This document shows positions 44,191-57,300 of a DNA stretch of 64,000 nt, in pieces. The translations under genes were made by a program, and so were the position numbers. How positions within the stretch are numbered: position 1 is the first letter of the stretch; every line of letters starts with the position of its first letter. Source of the DNA: Brachyhypopomus gauderio (lineage: Eukaryota; Chordata; Actinopteri; Gymnotiformes; Hypopomidae); the NCBI RefSeq assembly GCF_052324685.1, contig NW_027506893.1, forward strand, positions 1,062,501-1,126,500, read 5' to 3'. The notes under the pieces were generated by a model. That model made no database searches. It was not told the origin of the DNA and was given only the letters and a program-made list of their open reading frames with translations.

Positions 44191-45553
44191 TGTACTTCTG
44201 GCAGGACCTTTGGTAGCTAGGTTCAATCAAACTGCTTTGGCAACACAACACCCTTCAGACTAAAAACAATCTCCCAATCAATACAGTTCCACTTGGAGAA
44301 TAAAAACGATCAATGCTATTAACTTATGAATGGTGCTCGGCTGCAATCTGCAGAGAACAAAGACACTCTTGTTTGGTTTAAAGATGAAAAGTGCTTCATG
44401 TCCACTGAAACCCATTTTATTTAGGACCAAAGTTAAAACAGTGTTGTACAGAGACATATATGGAGGTACAACGGTATTAACACTCAGCATTTGAAAATAA
44501 TACTGTTGAAATATGCATACAAAGTGATCAAAACTGGCACACAAAAAAAGAACACACACACACACACACAAATACACAGAGCCTGCCCCTGAAGCTTTCT
44601 GTGAAATTCTATACAACTTGCAAACACCTGTGACTAACCAAAAGTCTTTTCCTCTTATCACATGAACTCTCTGCGAGTGTGTGTGAAAATGTAACTGTGC
44701 CAAAGTGAGTTGGGGGGGTGGAGTTAAACTGAAGCCCGCCCCCTGGATGGGTTAAAACAAACTCTCGTTAGCTACAACACATCCAAACAAACAGGAGAAA
44801 TAGATGTTTGTGTGTGTGAAGACTCTTGTGATTTCGCATAAATCTATAGACAGGGTTACATAACACTCATCCCCAGATGTCTTTATTTTTTTTACCTTTA
44901 CCTTTTCTTTCTACACAGCTCTTCTCTCTATTTCCTTATCACCTCTCTCTCTCCCTCTCTCTCTCTTCCCACTCATCTAGTCTTGCTGTTTGTGATTTTT
45001 TTCTCACTGGCACATCCTCCTTGGAAAGATTTGCCTTTTCGTCATTGCCACCCCCCCCCCCCCTCCTCTTTCTCCCTGCTTTCGTCCGCCCTCACATGAG
45101 CTCAGATTCATTTCAAGCCCAACCCGTTTCAAGCCTTGACAACCGGCCACGTACACCTCATATAAACGCCACCTTTGTCTGCAGAAGGCACCTGAAAGGC
45201 GTTTTATTTCTCAATGATTCGATTTTTTTCACGTCCACGCTCCTTTGTTTGACGACTGCTGCCCCCTAGTGGCCACTCGGCGAAGTTACGTTAAGACGCA
45301 ACTGCCTGAAGAGGCCGCGTTTAGTTGCATCATGGCGCTGTTTATCTCGAATGGATAAATATTACTGAGAGACATGTAACGTGTTGCTATGGCGATGAGC
45401 TTACGGAGAACTGAAGATACCGTGTGAAGAGAGGAAAGGGATGCAGATCTTTCCAAATTCGACAAACCCCCCTGTCGCATCCACAGGCTGTTCTGTCTTA
45501 CTCCACCTGAACCCAAAAAGTCATCAATGAAACAAAGGGGTGTTGGGGAATTG
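44189..45553. other. Intergenic DNA without a recognised gene
   Basis: A C-run lies at 45049-45063. A Cys/Phe-rich minus-strand open frame at 44278-44703 contains a CA run and has no recognisable domain. Confidence 0.4.

Positions 45554-45613
<60 letters not shown>
45554..45613 (+). repeat. (GT)n microsatellite
   Basis: About 28 GT units. Confidence 0.95.
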
Positions 45614-45616
<3 letters not shown>

Positions 45617-46341
45617 AGGTGAGAACACCCAGAGACTTCGGTTTCAGGCGATCCCTTGATGTTTAATTTTAACTTCTGCTGAGAGTAAGTAAATGTAGCA
45701 GTTTGCGAGATTCCTTTTGATGTGAAATTTCATCTGCCGAAGATCTAGCCTTCTAGGCCCTAGAATAGGGGGTTAAATCAATAACAACATCTTCTAATCG
45801 TAATAACTACTCCAAAATAACACTAGACAAAAAGGAAACTCAGTCACGCTATAGTTTCATCAGTTCCTGCGTGTCCTGCTGCACGTCACGGTAATGTAAT
45901 CAGACGTGTGAAGTCAAAGTAAAGGAATTACACGTTTCATTCATTCATAAACGGACCAGGGTCAAGAACTCTTGGACGAGCCTTGCGACTTAAGCCTGTT
46001 TGGCAGAATATTATAGTTATACTAAAGCCGTTCTGATGGGATTACAAAAGGGTTTTGATTGGTCGTTTCCTAAAAAATTAAGTTTAAGTTATAAGTTTAA
46101 GTTATTTTAAAAAACTTCCATTTATTATTATGTAATTATTAGGTGTATGTTAAGCAAACTTTTGGCAAAACCCTACTGCGTCACAACCGCCGCAGCTCCA
46201 ACAACAATAATAATGATATTTATTTTTTCCTCATAATCAGAAACAGCTCCAGTGTGAGTACGTGAGCTTGTCTCTGGCCTTCACACTGGGCCGGGACTCT
46301 ATGCCAGAACTACTGCTTTTGATTGTTCCACTGGCAGCCAA
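45614..46341. other. Intergenic DNA without a recognised gene
   Basis: Single-copy AT-rich sequence; nothing supported. Confidence 0.4.
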
Positions 46342-46440
46342 ACACACACCATTCAGGGACTCACAAACCTCCAAACACACGCCCTTCAGGGACTCACAAA
46401 CCTCCAAACACACGCCCTTCAGGGACTCACAAACCTCCAA
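46342..46440 (+). repeat. 36-bp tandem repeat, about 3 copies
   Basis: Core CTTCAGGGACTCACAAACCT, then CCAAACACACGC. Confidence 0.9.
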
Positions 46441-46769
46441 CACTGCTCAGCGTTGGCCGGAGCAATATGCCTACTGTTGAGCTGTTACAGTGCAAAATGT
46501 ACTTTTCTGACCTTGGAAGTTTAATTTAAGTTCAAGTTTAATGTAATTCCTTACTAAGTATCCTCATTACTTTGTACACAAAATTAAAGCTACAGGAAAA
46601 CAATTCAAACATTAATCAACTGGCCTACTTTGTGATGTTTCATAGATCATACATACATGTCAGTAAGGATGAATAATTCAAAAGCATTTTGCATAGACAT
46701 CAGTAATCTGTCTTGGACTAGACACCTACATCCACAGCAGGACAACAATCGGGATTTTGGAGTGGTCCC

Positions 46770-47062
46770 AGGCTGAGATCAGACTGTGTGAGCTCTGTGT
46801 ACAACATCAGAAACTGCGTGAGCTCTATGTACAACATCAGAAACTGCGTGAGCTCCGTTTACAACATCAGAGACCACGTGAGCTCCGTGTACGACATCAG
46901 ACTGCGTGAGCTTCGTGTACGACATCAGAGACTGCGTGAACTCCACGTACAACATCAGACTGCGTGAACTCCACGTACAACATCAGAGACCGCGTGAGCT
47001 CCGTGTATGACATCAGAGACCGTGTGAGCTCCGTGTACGACATCAGAGACTGCGTGAATGTG
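46770..47062 (+). repeat. 31-bp minisatellite, about 9 copies
   Basis: Core CTGCGTGAGCTCCGTGTACG followed by ACATCAGAGA. Some copies lack AGAG and are 27 bp long. Confidence 0.9.
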
Positions 47063-47752
47063 TTGTATGATCACAACCTTCGACCCGGGACGTTCACAGA
47101 ACTACAAACATGGACAGCCATATGATACACCTTTTGGTTTACACAATTGTAGCAGATTTTCATTTGAAAATTAACCTTTAATTTACGTTTAACCATTACG
47201 TTTAACTGAACGTAATGCCACTGTGTTGGAACCAGTAAACCATAATACTGAACTGCATTATGCAGGTCTACAGACCAACTCTGGTAACATTTGAATACAC
47301 TCCTTACAGTCCACAACGCCCTCAGATGTGAACATCTTCACATTTGTAGCCTTGTACAAATCTGCCTGTCTCTCTCACCGTAAGCCACATGACTTCTGCT
47401 GGTCTTGCTTTTATTCAATCATAATTAAATCTTTATTAGCCGTGTTTAATCGCGCGGTAGAATCGATGTTGAAGCTGGAAGTGTAGAACACATATTGGCA
47501 CAGTTGTGTGGAGATGTTAAGAGCCTGACTTACAACGTGGTGTACAACTCCAGTGAAGCTTCGTAGCACATCCAGCTGTGCAGAAAGATCGCTGGGAGGA
47601 GTCTGGTTTGGTCCTAACTGCATTACGCACTGGGCCCTTTCCAGTCAGCGAACTGGGGTGGTTCCAGGGTGTTCTAGGGTATTTTGGGGGTGTTTTCGGG
47701 GCGTAAGCGTAACATGCTTCTAAATGTATAGCTGTTATTTCACTTGACAAAA

Positions 47753-47788
<36 letters not shown>

Positions 47789-49902
47789 ATAAACCTTATG
47801 CAGAGTTCTGAAGGATCAGCATGACAGTTGTCTGATCTATCAAACCAAAGGTTTCAACAAAACGGGTATTTTCCACCAGTTAAGACGGATGCAGAGGTAC
47901 TTCAGCGCACATCACAGTCACAGAAGAACTACATTGTGCCCTCGGGGAGCCAGGGTCATCCTATATAGCTTTGTTGATGGTAATTAAAACTCGACGTTCT
48001 ACACAGCGGTCACGTATCCTTTTCAAATTCAGTGCTTGATAACGAGTCACTCAGTTTTTAGCCTAGTGACCCGCAAGGATGAAGACAATGAACAATTATT
48101 ACTCAATAAACATGTAGTGGAAACCCCAACATTAATATTCATAAAGCACATAGCCGTGTTTGCCTTCTTTGCCCTGTTGTGCTGGTGCACTCCGATATGT
48201 TGTATTTAAATCACTGATATGACATCTAAAAGAGGAAACCAGCCAGGAATAAGACGCCCAGGGGGAAGGAGAGTCAGACCGAACACTGACATTTACTACC
48301 CCACCAAAATCTGACCGCATTCTGAACCCGGGGGCTGTTTCCATGAGATTCAGAAGCTAGATGGGAGTTCAAAATGGCTGCACAGCAGAAAAAACCCCTA
48401 ACCCTTGCAACATGAAGGGAAACAGCTTAGTAAAAGCCCACATGTTTGACTTTCCCCATTTAGATTTGAAAGCACAAATTTTGCTTAGCCAGACATTTTC
48501 ACGTATTTCAAATGTCATGGCAGTTTGGGTAGATTTTAAGCTACCTTATTTCAACATTTAAGAGGCTCTGAGCAGACGCAGATGACGGGGCCAGAATCAA
48601 GTCTCCGCTTTGTTCTAATAAGCTTTTTTTCTGAGCTTTTAGGAGCTGGTTAATGGGCTCCATCACACATGACTTAGTTTGTGGGCAGCGCTTTTAAAAT
48701 CACAAAGAAACTCAGCTCATACCGCACAGTCTAAATAATTTCTTCTAAACGAAAGTCTGCAAAAGCACTTTCCATGGCCATTTCGATATGCTAGTGCATC
48801 AGCGTGAACAGGGTAATGCTACACAGCTAGGCCGTCAGTCTCAAGAGCCCAGAAACCAATGACTTTTTAAGCCATTTCTAATCGTTAACATCTGGAAGTT
48901 TCTTTAAAAGTAAAACATGTATGATCCTGCACGTTCAAGTTAACACAATAGAGAAAATCATCATCTTATAGGCACAGGTCCTGATTTATTGTTTAACAAA
49001 GGGAACCCCAACATTATACTATAGGTTTCTATGGCCAAAAATTCACGCCCAAAACACTGTGTATTATGCAAGCCTAAGGGCTTCTTTTTTGAGGTGCAGG
49101 GAGGCTTGGTGGAGGTCACTACACTAACTACCATACACAGACACAGAATAAAGACCCACAAGTTTCCCCCCGAAAACCAAAAATGTCATTATGAAGTTGA
49201 GTCATAACCCTGATGAGCAAATAAAAACCTCCCATCCAATAACGGTATCCCATCAACCCTGGAGCCAGAAGAACCGGGCGTGTGAGGTCCTACTGGAGTC
49301 AGCGGTCTCAGTAAACATGCCCACTCCTGCACCAGCACACTGTGGCTTCAAATGCTAATGATGTGTGTTGATGGTGAAGAGCATATGGACTTGTTGAAGG
49401 CAGATGTTGTTGGCTGGAACACACACGGGAGTGAACGACTGTCCAGCGGCACGTTCTAACGTTTTCACGTTCTCAGGTTAGAGTCCGGGGTTCTCATTGG
49501 TTCACGTTTTTTGGAAGCCACCACAAAGGACAGGTCTAGAGCCACCTCGCTCTGTTGCATATTAACTCTGAACACTTGGAACACAACTCGATGGGAGTTC
49601 GCAAAAAAAAAAGCAATGTGGCACAAACATCACTGAAAGATCACCATAAGATCACCGAAAGACGGCACAGACAGTCCGGCCCTAACCGGTGAGCCACAGC
49701 TGATCACGTCAACATTACGGCGAACAGGAGAGGAGGTAGTTAAAAGCTTGATTTCTTTAATGCAAGAATCATTATTGTACATTAACAATTCAATGGTCTC
49801 TGCACAGCCTCTTTTTTACAATATGTACCACAAGTCTATGTCAGCACCTACAGTTATTTACATTACATAATGTTACACTGGAGACAACGGTGCAAGGGGA
49901 AG

Positions 49903-49906
<4 letters not shown>
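47063..49906. other. Intergenic DNA downstream of hapstr1
   Basis: A poly-A of about 30 bases lies at 47757-47786. The stretch near 48600-48790 looks single-copy and could be conserved non-coding DNA. No exon supported. Confidence 0.4.

Positions 49907-49952
<46 letters not shown>
49907..49952 (+). repeat. (GA)n microsatellite
   Basis: About 22 GA units, in the region 3' of the hapstr1 stop codon. Confidence 0.93.
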
Positions 49953-49956
<4 letters not shown>

Positions 49957-50212
49957 TGCAGATGATAGGATGAACGCACAGGAAGTATGATGAACTTCAT
50001 AGCAGAAGAAATCAAAAGTGGTTGGGGTGGTGCACAAGCATAAGTGCTGCTATCAGAGCACTGGGGGTTACTGGAGCGGCGCAGGCCAAACAAACAACAG
50101 GAATAACATTTCAAATGAAGAGAGAGACCTGCGCTGCTCTTTCGGCCGCGGTGTGGTAGCAGAGAGCTGAGGCAGTGACGGGCGCTGTTGGGAGGCGGCA
50201 GGGACCACTCGC

Positions 50213-50527
50213 GCCTCGCACGTCTCACGCACACGCCTCACGCACACGCCTCGCACACACCTCGCACGTCTCACGCACACGTCTCACGCACACGCCTCGC
50301 ACGCCTCACGCACACGCCTCACGCACACGCCTCGCACGCCTCACGCACACGCCTCGCACGTCTCACGCACACGCCTCACGCCTCGCACGCCTCACGCCTC
50401 GCACGTCTCACGCACACGCCTCATGCACACGCCTCGCACGTCTCACGCACACGCCTCACGCACACGCCTCGCACGTCTCACGCACACGCCTCACGCCTCG
50501 CACGCCTCACGCACACGCCTCACATGT
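50213..50527 (+). repeat. CpG-rich CACGCCTCG-type tandem repeat
   Basis: About 315 bp of nested CACGCACACGCCTCGCACGT units. Period classes of 9 to 26 bp and one CG every 5 to 10 bases. Confidence 0.92.
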
Positions 50528-51070
50528 CACTCACAAAATTGTCCACGCATGCACAAACACACACACACACACATGACAAAATTTACACATACTGGGTCTC
50601 ATACAGTCATGGACTTTTACACCAAACATTCTTCAGTGCAGTCTCTCTCATGCGTCTCTCACACAAAACACACACAAGTCAGACAAACGCAGCCACTAAA
50701 AAAACACTCATACAACCTTAACACACCCCAAAAAAAAGTATAATTCTTCCTTTTCCTGTCAGTTCAGACTAAATGCAACACATGCATCCAGACGCACAAA
50801 CAGAACCAGAGTGAATGAGGGGTGTGTGCATGTAGACATGATCACAGGGAAGGGCACTTTGGCCTCCGAGCTCCACCTCCCACTGTTGAATTCATTGGGC
50901 TCTCTAGACCAATCAGAGAAAGCGCTAGACTGAAGCAAGCACTTCTATTGGCTGCTATTGTTTCCTGGTCAAGAGTAAAGATGGGAGGATGACTGACGAG
51001 TGGCTTTTTTTCTCTTTTATTTTTCTGTTTATTTTAAATTTTTTTCGTTTTGTTTTGTGCGCGTGTGAGC
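50528..51070 (-). other. hapstr1: Probable hapstr1 3' UTR
   Basis: Sequence immediately after the minus-strand stop codon. Minus-strand AATAAA-like hexamers (TTTATT on plus) occur near 51016-51033, within 60 bases of the stop, but the family usually has longer 3' UTRs. The true end is not determined. Confidence 0.4.
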
Positions 51071-51312
51071 TCAGATCATCCTATTGCGTTTGTGGGTGGG
51101 CGAGTCTGTAATGACGTCACTGCACTGGGCGGAGCTTCGTTTCCGAGTGCCGTTGTCTAGGTGAAGTGCCATCTCCTCGGCAATGAAGGTGTTGAGGTCA
51201 ACATCGTGGAGACCATTTCTACGGCGCCCTGGGGCGGAGCTAGTGCTCAGGTGGGTGGGCGAACCAGGAGCTCCAGAACGCATGCTGATGCTGGCCATGG
51301 CACCACTCAGGC
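51071..51312 (-). CDS. hapstr1: hapstr1 exon 4 with stop
   Basis: Acceptor TCTTCCAG. It encodes LSGAMASISMRSGAPGSPTH, RRRNGLHDVDLNTFIAEEMA and ITDSPTHKRNRMI; the stop is at 51071-51073. Confidence 0.95.
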
Positions 51313-54300
51313 CTGGAAGACAAACAAACACCACGCTACATCCCCATTACTCATAAACACCACGCTACATCCCCATTACTCAAAACAAACACCACGCTAC
51401 ATCCCCATTACTCAAACACCACGCTACATCCCCATTACTCATAACAAACACCACGCTACATCCCCATTACTCATAACAAACACCACGCTACATCCCCACA
51501 ACTCAAACACCAAGCTACATCCCCATTACTCAAACACCACGCTACATCCCCATTACTCATAACAAACACCACGCTACATCCCATTTACTCATAACACCAC
51601 GCTACATCCCATTTACTCATAACAAACACCACGCTACGTCCCCATTACTTAAAACAAACACCACGCTACGTCCCCATTACTTAAAACAAACACCACGATA
51701 CATCCCATTTACTCATAACACCACGATACATCCCATTTACTCATAACACCACGATACATCCCATTTACTCATAACAAACACCACGCTACATCCCATTTAC
51801 TCATAACAAACACCAAGCTACACCCTCATTACTCATAAACACCACGCTACATCATCATTACTCATAAACACCACGCTACATCCCCTTTACTCATAACACC
51901 AAGCTACATCCTCATTACTCATAAACACCACGCTACATCCTCATTACTCATAAACACCACGCTACATCCCCTTTACTCAAACACCAAGCTATATCCCCAT
52001 TACTCACAGCAAACACCACACATTTCCCTTCACTCACAGTACAAACACCACACTACATCCCCCTTCACTCACAGTACAAATACCACACTACATCCCCATT
52101 ACTCATAACACAAGACTACATCCCCTTTACTCAAAACACCACGCTACATCCCCTTTACTCACAGCACAAACACCACGCTACATTCCCTTCACCCACAACA
52201 CCAGACAACATCCCCCTTCACTCACAACACCACACTACATCCTCTTTACTCACAGTACAAACACCACGCTACATCCCTTTACTGAAAACAAACACCATGC
52301 TACATCCCCTTTACTCATAAACACCAAGCTACATCCCCCTGCACTCACAGTACAAACACCACACTACATCCCCTTTACTCATAACACCACGCTACACCCC
52401 CATTACTCATAACATCACACTACATCCCCTTCACTCACAGTACAAACACCACACTACATCCCCTTCACTCACAGTACAAACACCACACTACATCGCCCTT
52501 CACTCACAGTACAAACACCACATTACATCGCCCTTCACTCACAGTACAAACACCACATTACATCGCCCTTCACTCACAGTACAAACACCACACTACATCC
52601 CCTTCACTCACAGTACAAACACCACATTACATCGCCCTTCACTCACAGTACAAACACCACACTACATCGCCCTTCACTCACAGTACAAACACCACACTAC
52701 ATCCCCTTCACTCACAGTACAAACACCACATTACATCGCCCTTCACTCACAGTACAAACACCACACTACATCCCCTACACTGACTGTACAAACACCACAC
52801 TACATCGCCCTTCACTCACAGTACAAACACCACACTACATCCCCTTCACTTACAGTACAAACACCACACTACATCCCCTACACTCACAGTACAAATACCA
52901 CACTACATCCCCTTCACTCACAGTACAAACACCACACTACATCCCCTTCACTCACAGTACAAACACCACACTACATCCCCTTCACTCACAGTACAAATAC
53001 CACACTACATCACCCTTCACTCACAGTACAAATACCACACTACATCACCCTTCACTCACAGTACAAATACCACTCTACATCCCCTTCAGTCACAGTACAA
53101 ACACCACACAACATCACCCTTCACTCACAGTACAAACACCACACTACATCCCCTTCACTCACAGTACAAACACCACACTACATCACCCTTCACTCACAGT
53201 ACAAACACCACACTACATCCCCTTCACTCACAGTACAAACACCACACTACATCCCCTTCACTCACAGTACAAACACCACACTACATCCCCTACACTGACT
53301 GTACAAACACCACACTACATCCCCTACACTGACTGTACAAACACCACACTACTTCCCCTTCACTCACAGTACAAACACCACTACATCCCCTATACTCACA
53401 ATACAAATACCACACTACATCCCCTTCACTCACAGTACAAACACCACACTACATCCCCTACACTGACTGTACAAACACCACACTACATCCCCTTCACTCA
53501 CAGTACAAACACCACTACATCCCCTATACTCACAATACAAATACCACACTACATCCCCTTCACTCACAGTACAAACACCACACTACATCCCCTACACTGA
53601 CTGTACAAACACCACACTACATCCCCTTCACTCACAGTACAAACACCACTACATCCCCTATACTCACAATACAAATACCACACTACATCCCCTTCACTCA
53701 CAGTACAAACACCACACTACATCCCCTTCACTCACAGTAAAAACACCACACTACATCCCCTACACTCACAGTACAAACACCACATTACATCCCCTTCACT
53801 CACAGTACAAACACCACACTACACCCCCCCTGCACTCACAGTAAAAACACCACACTACATCCCCCTTCACTCACAACACCACACTACATCCCCTTCACTC
53901 ACAGAAAAAACACCACACTACATCCCCTTCACTTACAGTACAAACACCACACTACATCCCCTACACTGACAGTACAAACACCACACTACACCCCCCCCCC
54001 CCTGCACTCTCAGTACAAACACCACACTACATCCCCTACACTCACAGTAAAAACACCACACTAGAGGTCTGCACTCCCGCGGTAATCCCGCGGGTCCCGC
54101 GGGACCCGGCAGAATATCTTGCGGCGCGGGACAGAATTTAATTGTTATTGGCGGGAGCGGGAGTTGAATTAGTCCAGGCGATGCGGGAGCGGGACCACAT
54201 ATACATGTAGAAAAATCTAATATTAAAAAATTAATTAATAGTCTAGAAAATTATAATAATAACAACGCAATGATTTCCATGCATAAGGAACAGGACGAAA

Positions 54301-57300
54301 ACAACTAATCATTCAGTAAGTAAGCAATAAACTAATTCAAAATATTGGCTAAGCAACTGATCACGTGAACATACAAACACCACACTACATCCCCTTCACT
54401 CACAACAAACACCACACTACATCCCCATCACTCACAGTACAAACACCACACAACATCCCCTACACTGACAGTACAAACACCACACTACATCCCCTACACT
54501 GACAGTACAACCACACTACATCCCCTACACTCACAATACAAACACCACATTACATCCCCTTCACTCACAACAAACACCACACTACATCCCCTTCACTCAC
54601 AACAAACACCACACTACATCCCCCATACCCAGTGTAACAGACCAATAGCAAGGTTACCCCACCCCTACCACAAGGGTATACTGCTAATCTGAAAGAGTAT
54701 GGGATCAAACACTTTCAGTTGAGAAGAACCTGTTGACACTGATGTTTGAATCTGAGGTGCGCCAACACTATGTGCAATACATGACCACGGAGAACACATA
54801 TTACTAGATAATAATGTGCATATAAATCTACAGTTACTGCTATCTGAAGTGTACATAATTTCTATATCTATGCAGTGCATATGGATCCCTATTAAGTGTA
54901 CATTCGTTGTATATCTACTTGCAGCGTACATTCCTCCTACATCTATCTGAAGCGCAACATCTTTATGACCAGCTCTAGCTCGTGCTCCCACTCTGAAGAA
55001 CCATGTCAGACAACAACCTCACCATGCAGGGCGATGGCCTCCCTGAAAGGCTGCAGGTCCGTCTCCACGGACGAGCTCGTTTCCGAGGACGCCGGCCGGC
55101 TGGGTGACACCATGGCGAGTCGGGGCGGAGCCCTGGAGCTGCGTGGAGGCGGGGCCTTGCCACACAGGAAGCTAATGAGGTCTTCGCGCCGGATGGTCCG
55201 CCTCCTCTTCTTCACCCATGCGAGCACGTCCTTGTTCCTCCGCTGGTGGCCGATCTGAATGCCCAGCTCGTAGCTTCTCTGGTGGGCCTCCACGCTCTCT
55301 ACACATGGAAACAAAGGGCTCCACCATGTTCATTCTGTGCTGCCAGAGCAGGAAGTGAAAATCACTTTATTTAAATAAATCTACTTCTATATATGATTTT
55401 AATAAAATACGTATATTTAAAAATATGATTAAAAAATTGGTAGCAATGGAAAAGATTTCAGAGCAATATAAAAAATCTAAAAAAAAAAAAAAAAAGGACA
55501 ATTCAATGCAGTTCATTCACATTTATAACTGTGATCTATACATTTATACGGTCAATACTCCACGGCATCATTTCACAAGATCACTATTTTCTGGCACTAG
55601 GAAATGCTACCACAATTCCCAAAGAACATGTAGCTCTGGATAATGTGCACTAATTTCTTTACAATGCACGTTGGATTTGACTCAAGGCCTCTCTCCCCCG
55701 TACACCTACACAAAGACCAGCATGTCTGTTAACACTCATCAACACACATACTGAACTGTGCTGGACAGACGACTCAAAGCATCAAAGTGTGTTGGACTGG
55801 TGTTGAGAAGTGTTGTCCAGCCTCTGGACCATGACGGCAAGTCATACACCCTACCGTGCAGTCAGACAGCAAACGGGGCAGGAGACACCACTCAGGGGTC
55901 CACCATGAGCCCGCTAAAGTATGCTCATAAAACATCAAATCATTTTGCAGAATGCCCAAGGAAGGCCCGGTATTACCTAGTGAAACGCTTTAGTGATTTA
56001 GACGCATTAAGCAGGTGATTCAACATTCTACCAGTTACTGCATTTACGCCAACATCCCTCAACGACAAGCGCAAGTGGATGCAACTCTGCTCATAAGGAG
56101 CCCAACACGCTTCCTTTACCCACACGGAGAGCTGGACGGCTAGACATTAATTACCTTTGGCGATAGCAGCAGGAGCCCATGGGAAGGTGCACCATGCCAA
56201 CTGGGTTCCAGCGAGCTGAAGCTCTTGTCCAGGCGCTGGACACCGGACTAGCAGAGGTGTCTCAGACGAGGCAGCACTCGAGTTTGACTCGAGTCAAACG
56301 GCTGCACTCGAAAACGGAAACGCGTCTATTAACTGCCGGGGTGCCAAGTGTTCCCATAGTGCAGTTCGTTGTAGCCTCTCTACGCCCGACCTCCCACGCC
56401 TCATCCTCAAACACCCATAGGTTCAGTCTCCAACAGTTTAGGTTCCTTCCACCTGCATCCAGCAATCATTCGCTCGTTCCTCTCTCAGAGTACACGCTCG
56501 CGCCATGTTCATGCTTCCGATACTCCAGACACTGAACTGTATTAAAAAAATTGTTACTTTTTTGTTCGTCCACCGCCCACAAATACATACAATGCTTCAA
56601 CTCAACTTATAGGTAAACAGCTTTGTATTGCTGAGCCTAGGAATTCATTACAGATGTTCCACTATGTCAAACGTACACACCTGCAGAAATTCTCTCATCT
56701 CTCCACCTGAGCTGTGGGCAAACTTTAACTGCCTTGCTAAGAGGCCTCTAACAGGCTGGAGTCAACACCCTGTGACCCAGCACTCCAGCACCAAATCTCC
56801 CTTCTGCTGTGATGAGAGAAATTACCAATGCAAAATGAACTTTTTCACGTGCAACTTGTCTGCAAGTGTGTGATGTATACAGCTTGTCCAGACGTCAGTG
56901 GTCCCCATCACAGACTGAACGGCCACTGAGAGCAGAGCTCCGTTCACGCTCGACACAGTGCCTTGATTTAGACAGCTAAACGCAGGCCTAAGAACAAAGC
57001 CTAATGACGCCTGATACAGTAACACCCAGGAGCGGAGTGGGGGCTTGGGCAGGAGCTCCTGGCGATATGGTGAAGACAGTGAACTCTGCAAGGGCTGCGA
57101 CCTTAATCAAGTTAGCCTTTCATTACCAGCCAGTTTTACTTATTAGGATTGACAAGCTCCATCGGGTGATTAATGGGTCTTAAAAGTATACCACATTACC
57201 TAGTTTACTTTACAAGATCCCTAGTTTGCAAGTACCCCTCTATGTTTATATTTTCCATACAATACATGATCCTGAAATCACAGGCTTTAGTGGTAATATA

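Noticed and set aside
50175..50721. Thr/His/Ala-rich open frames
   Set aside because: Translations of the CACGCCTCG repeat.
51318..54640. CRISPR-like regular repeat array
   Set aside because: Units are contiguous 31-34-bp tandem copies without unique spacers, inside an intron of a vertebrate gene.
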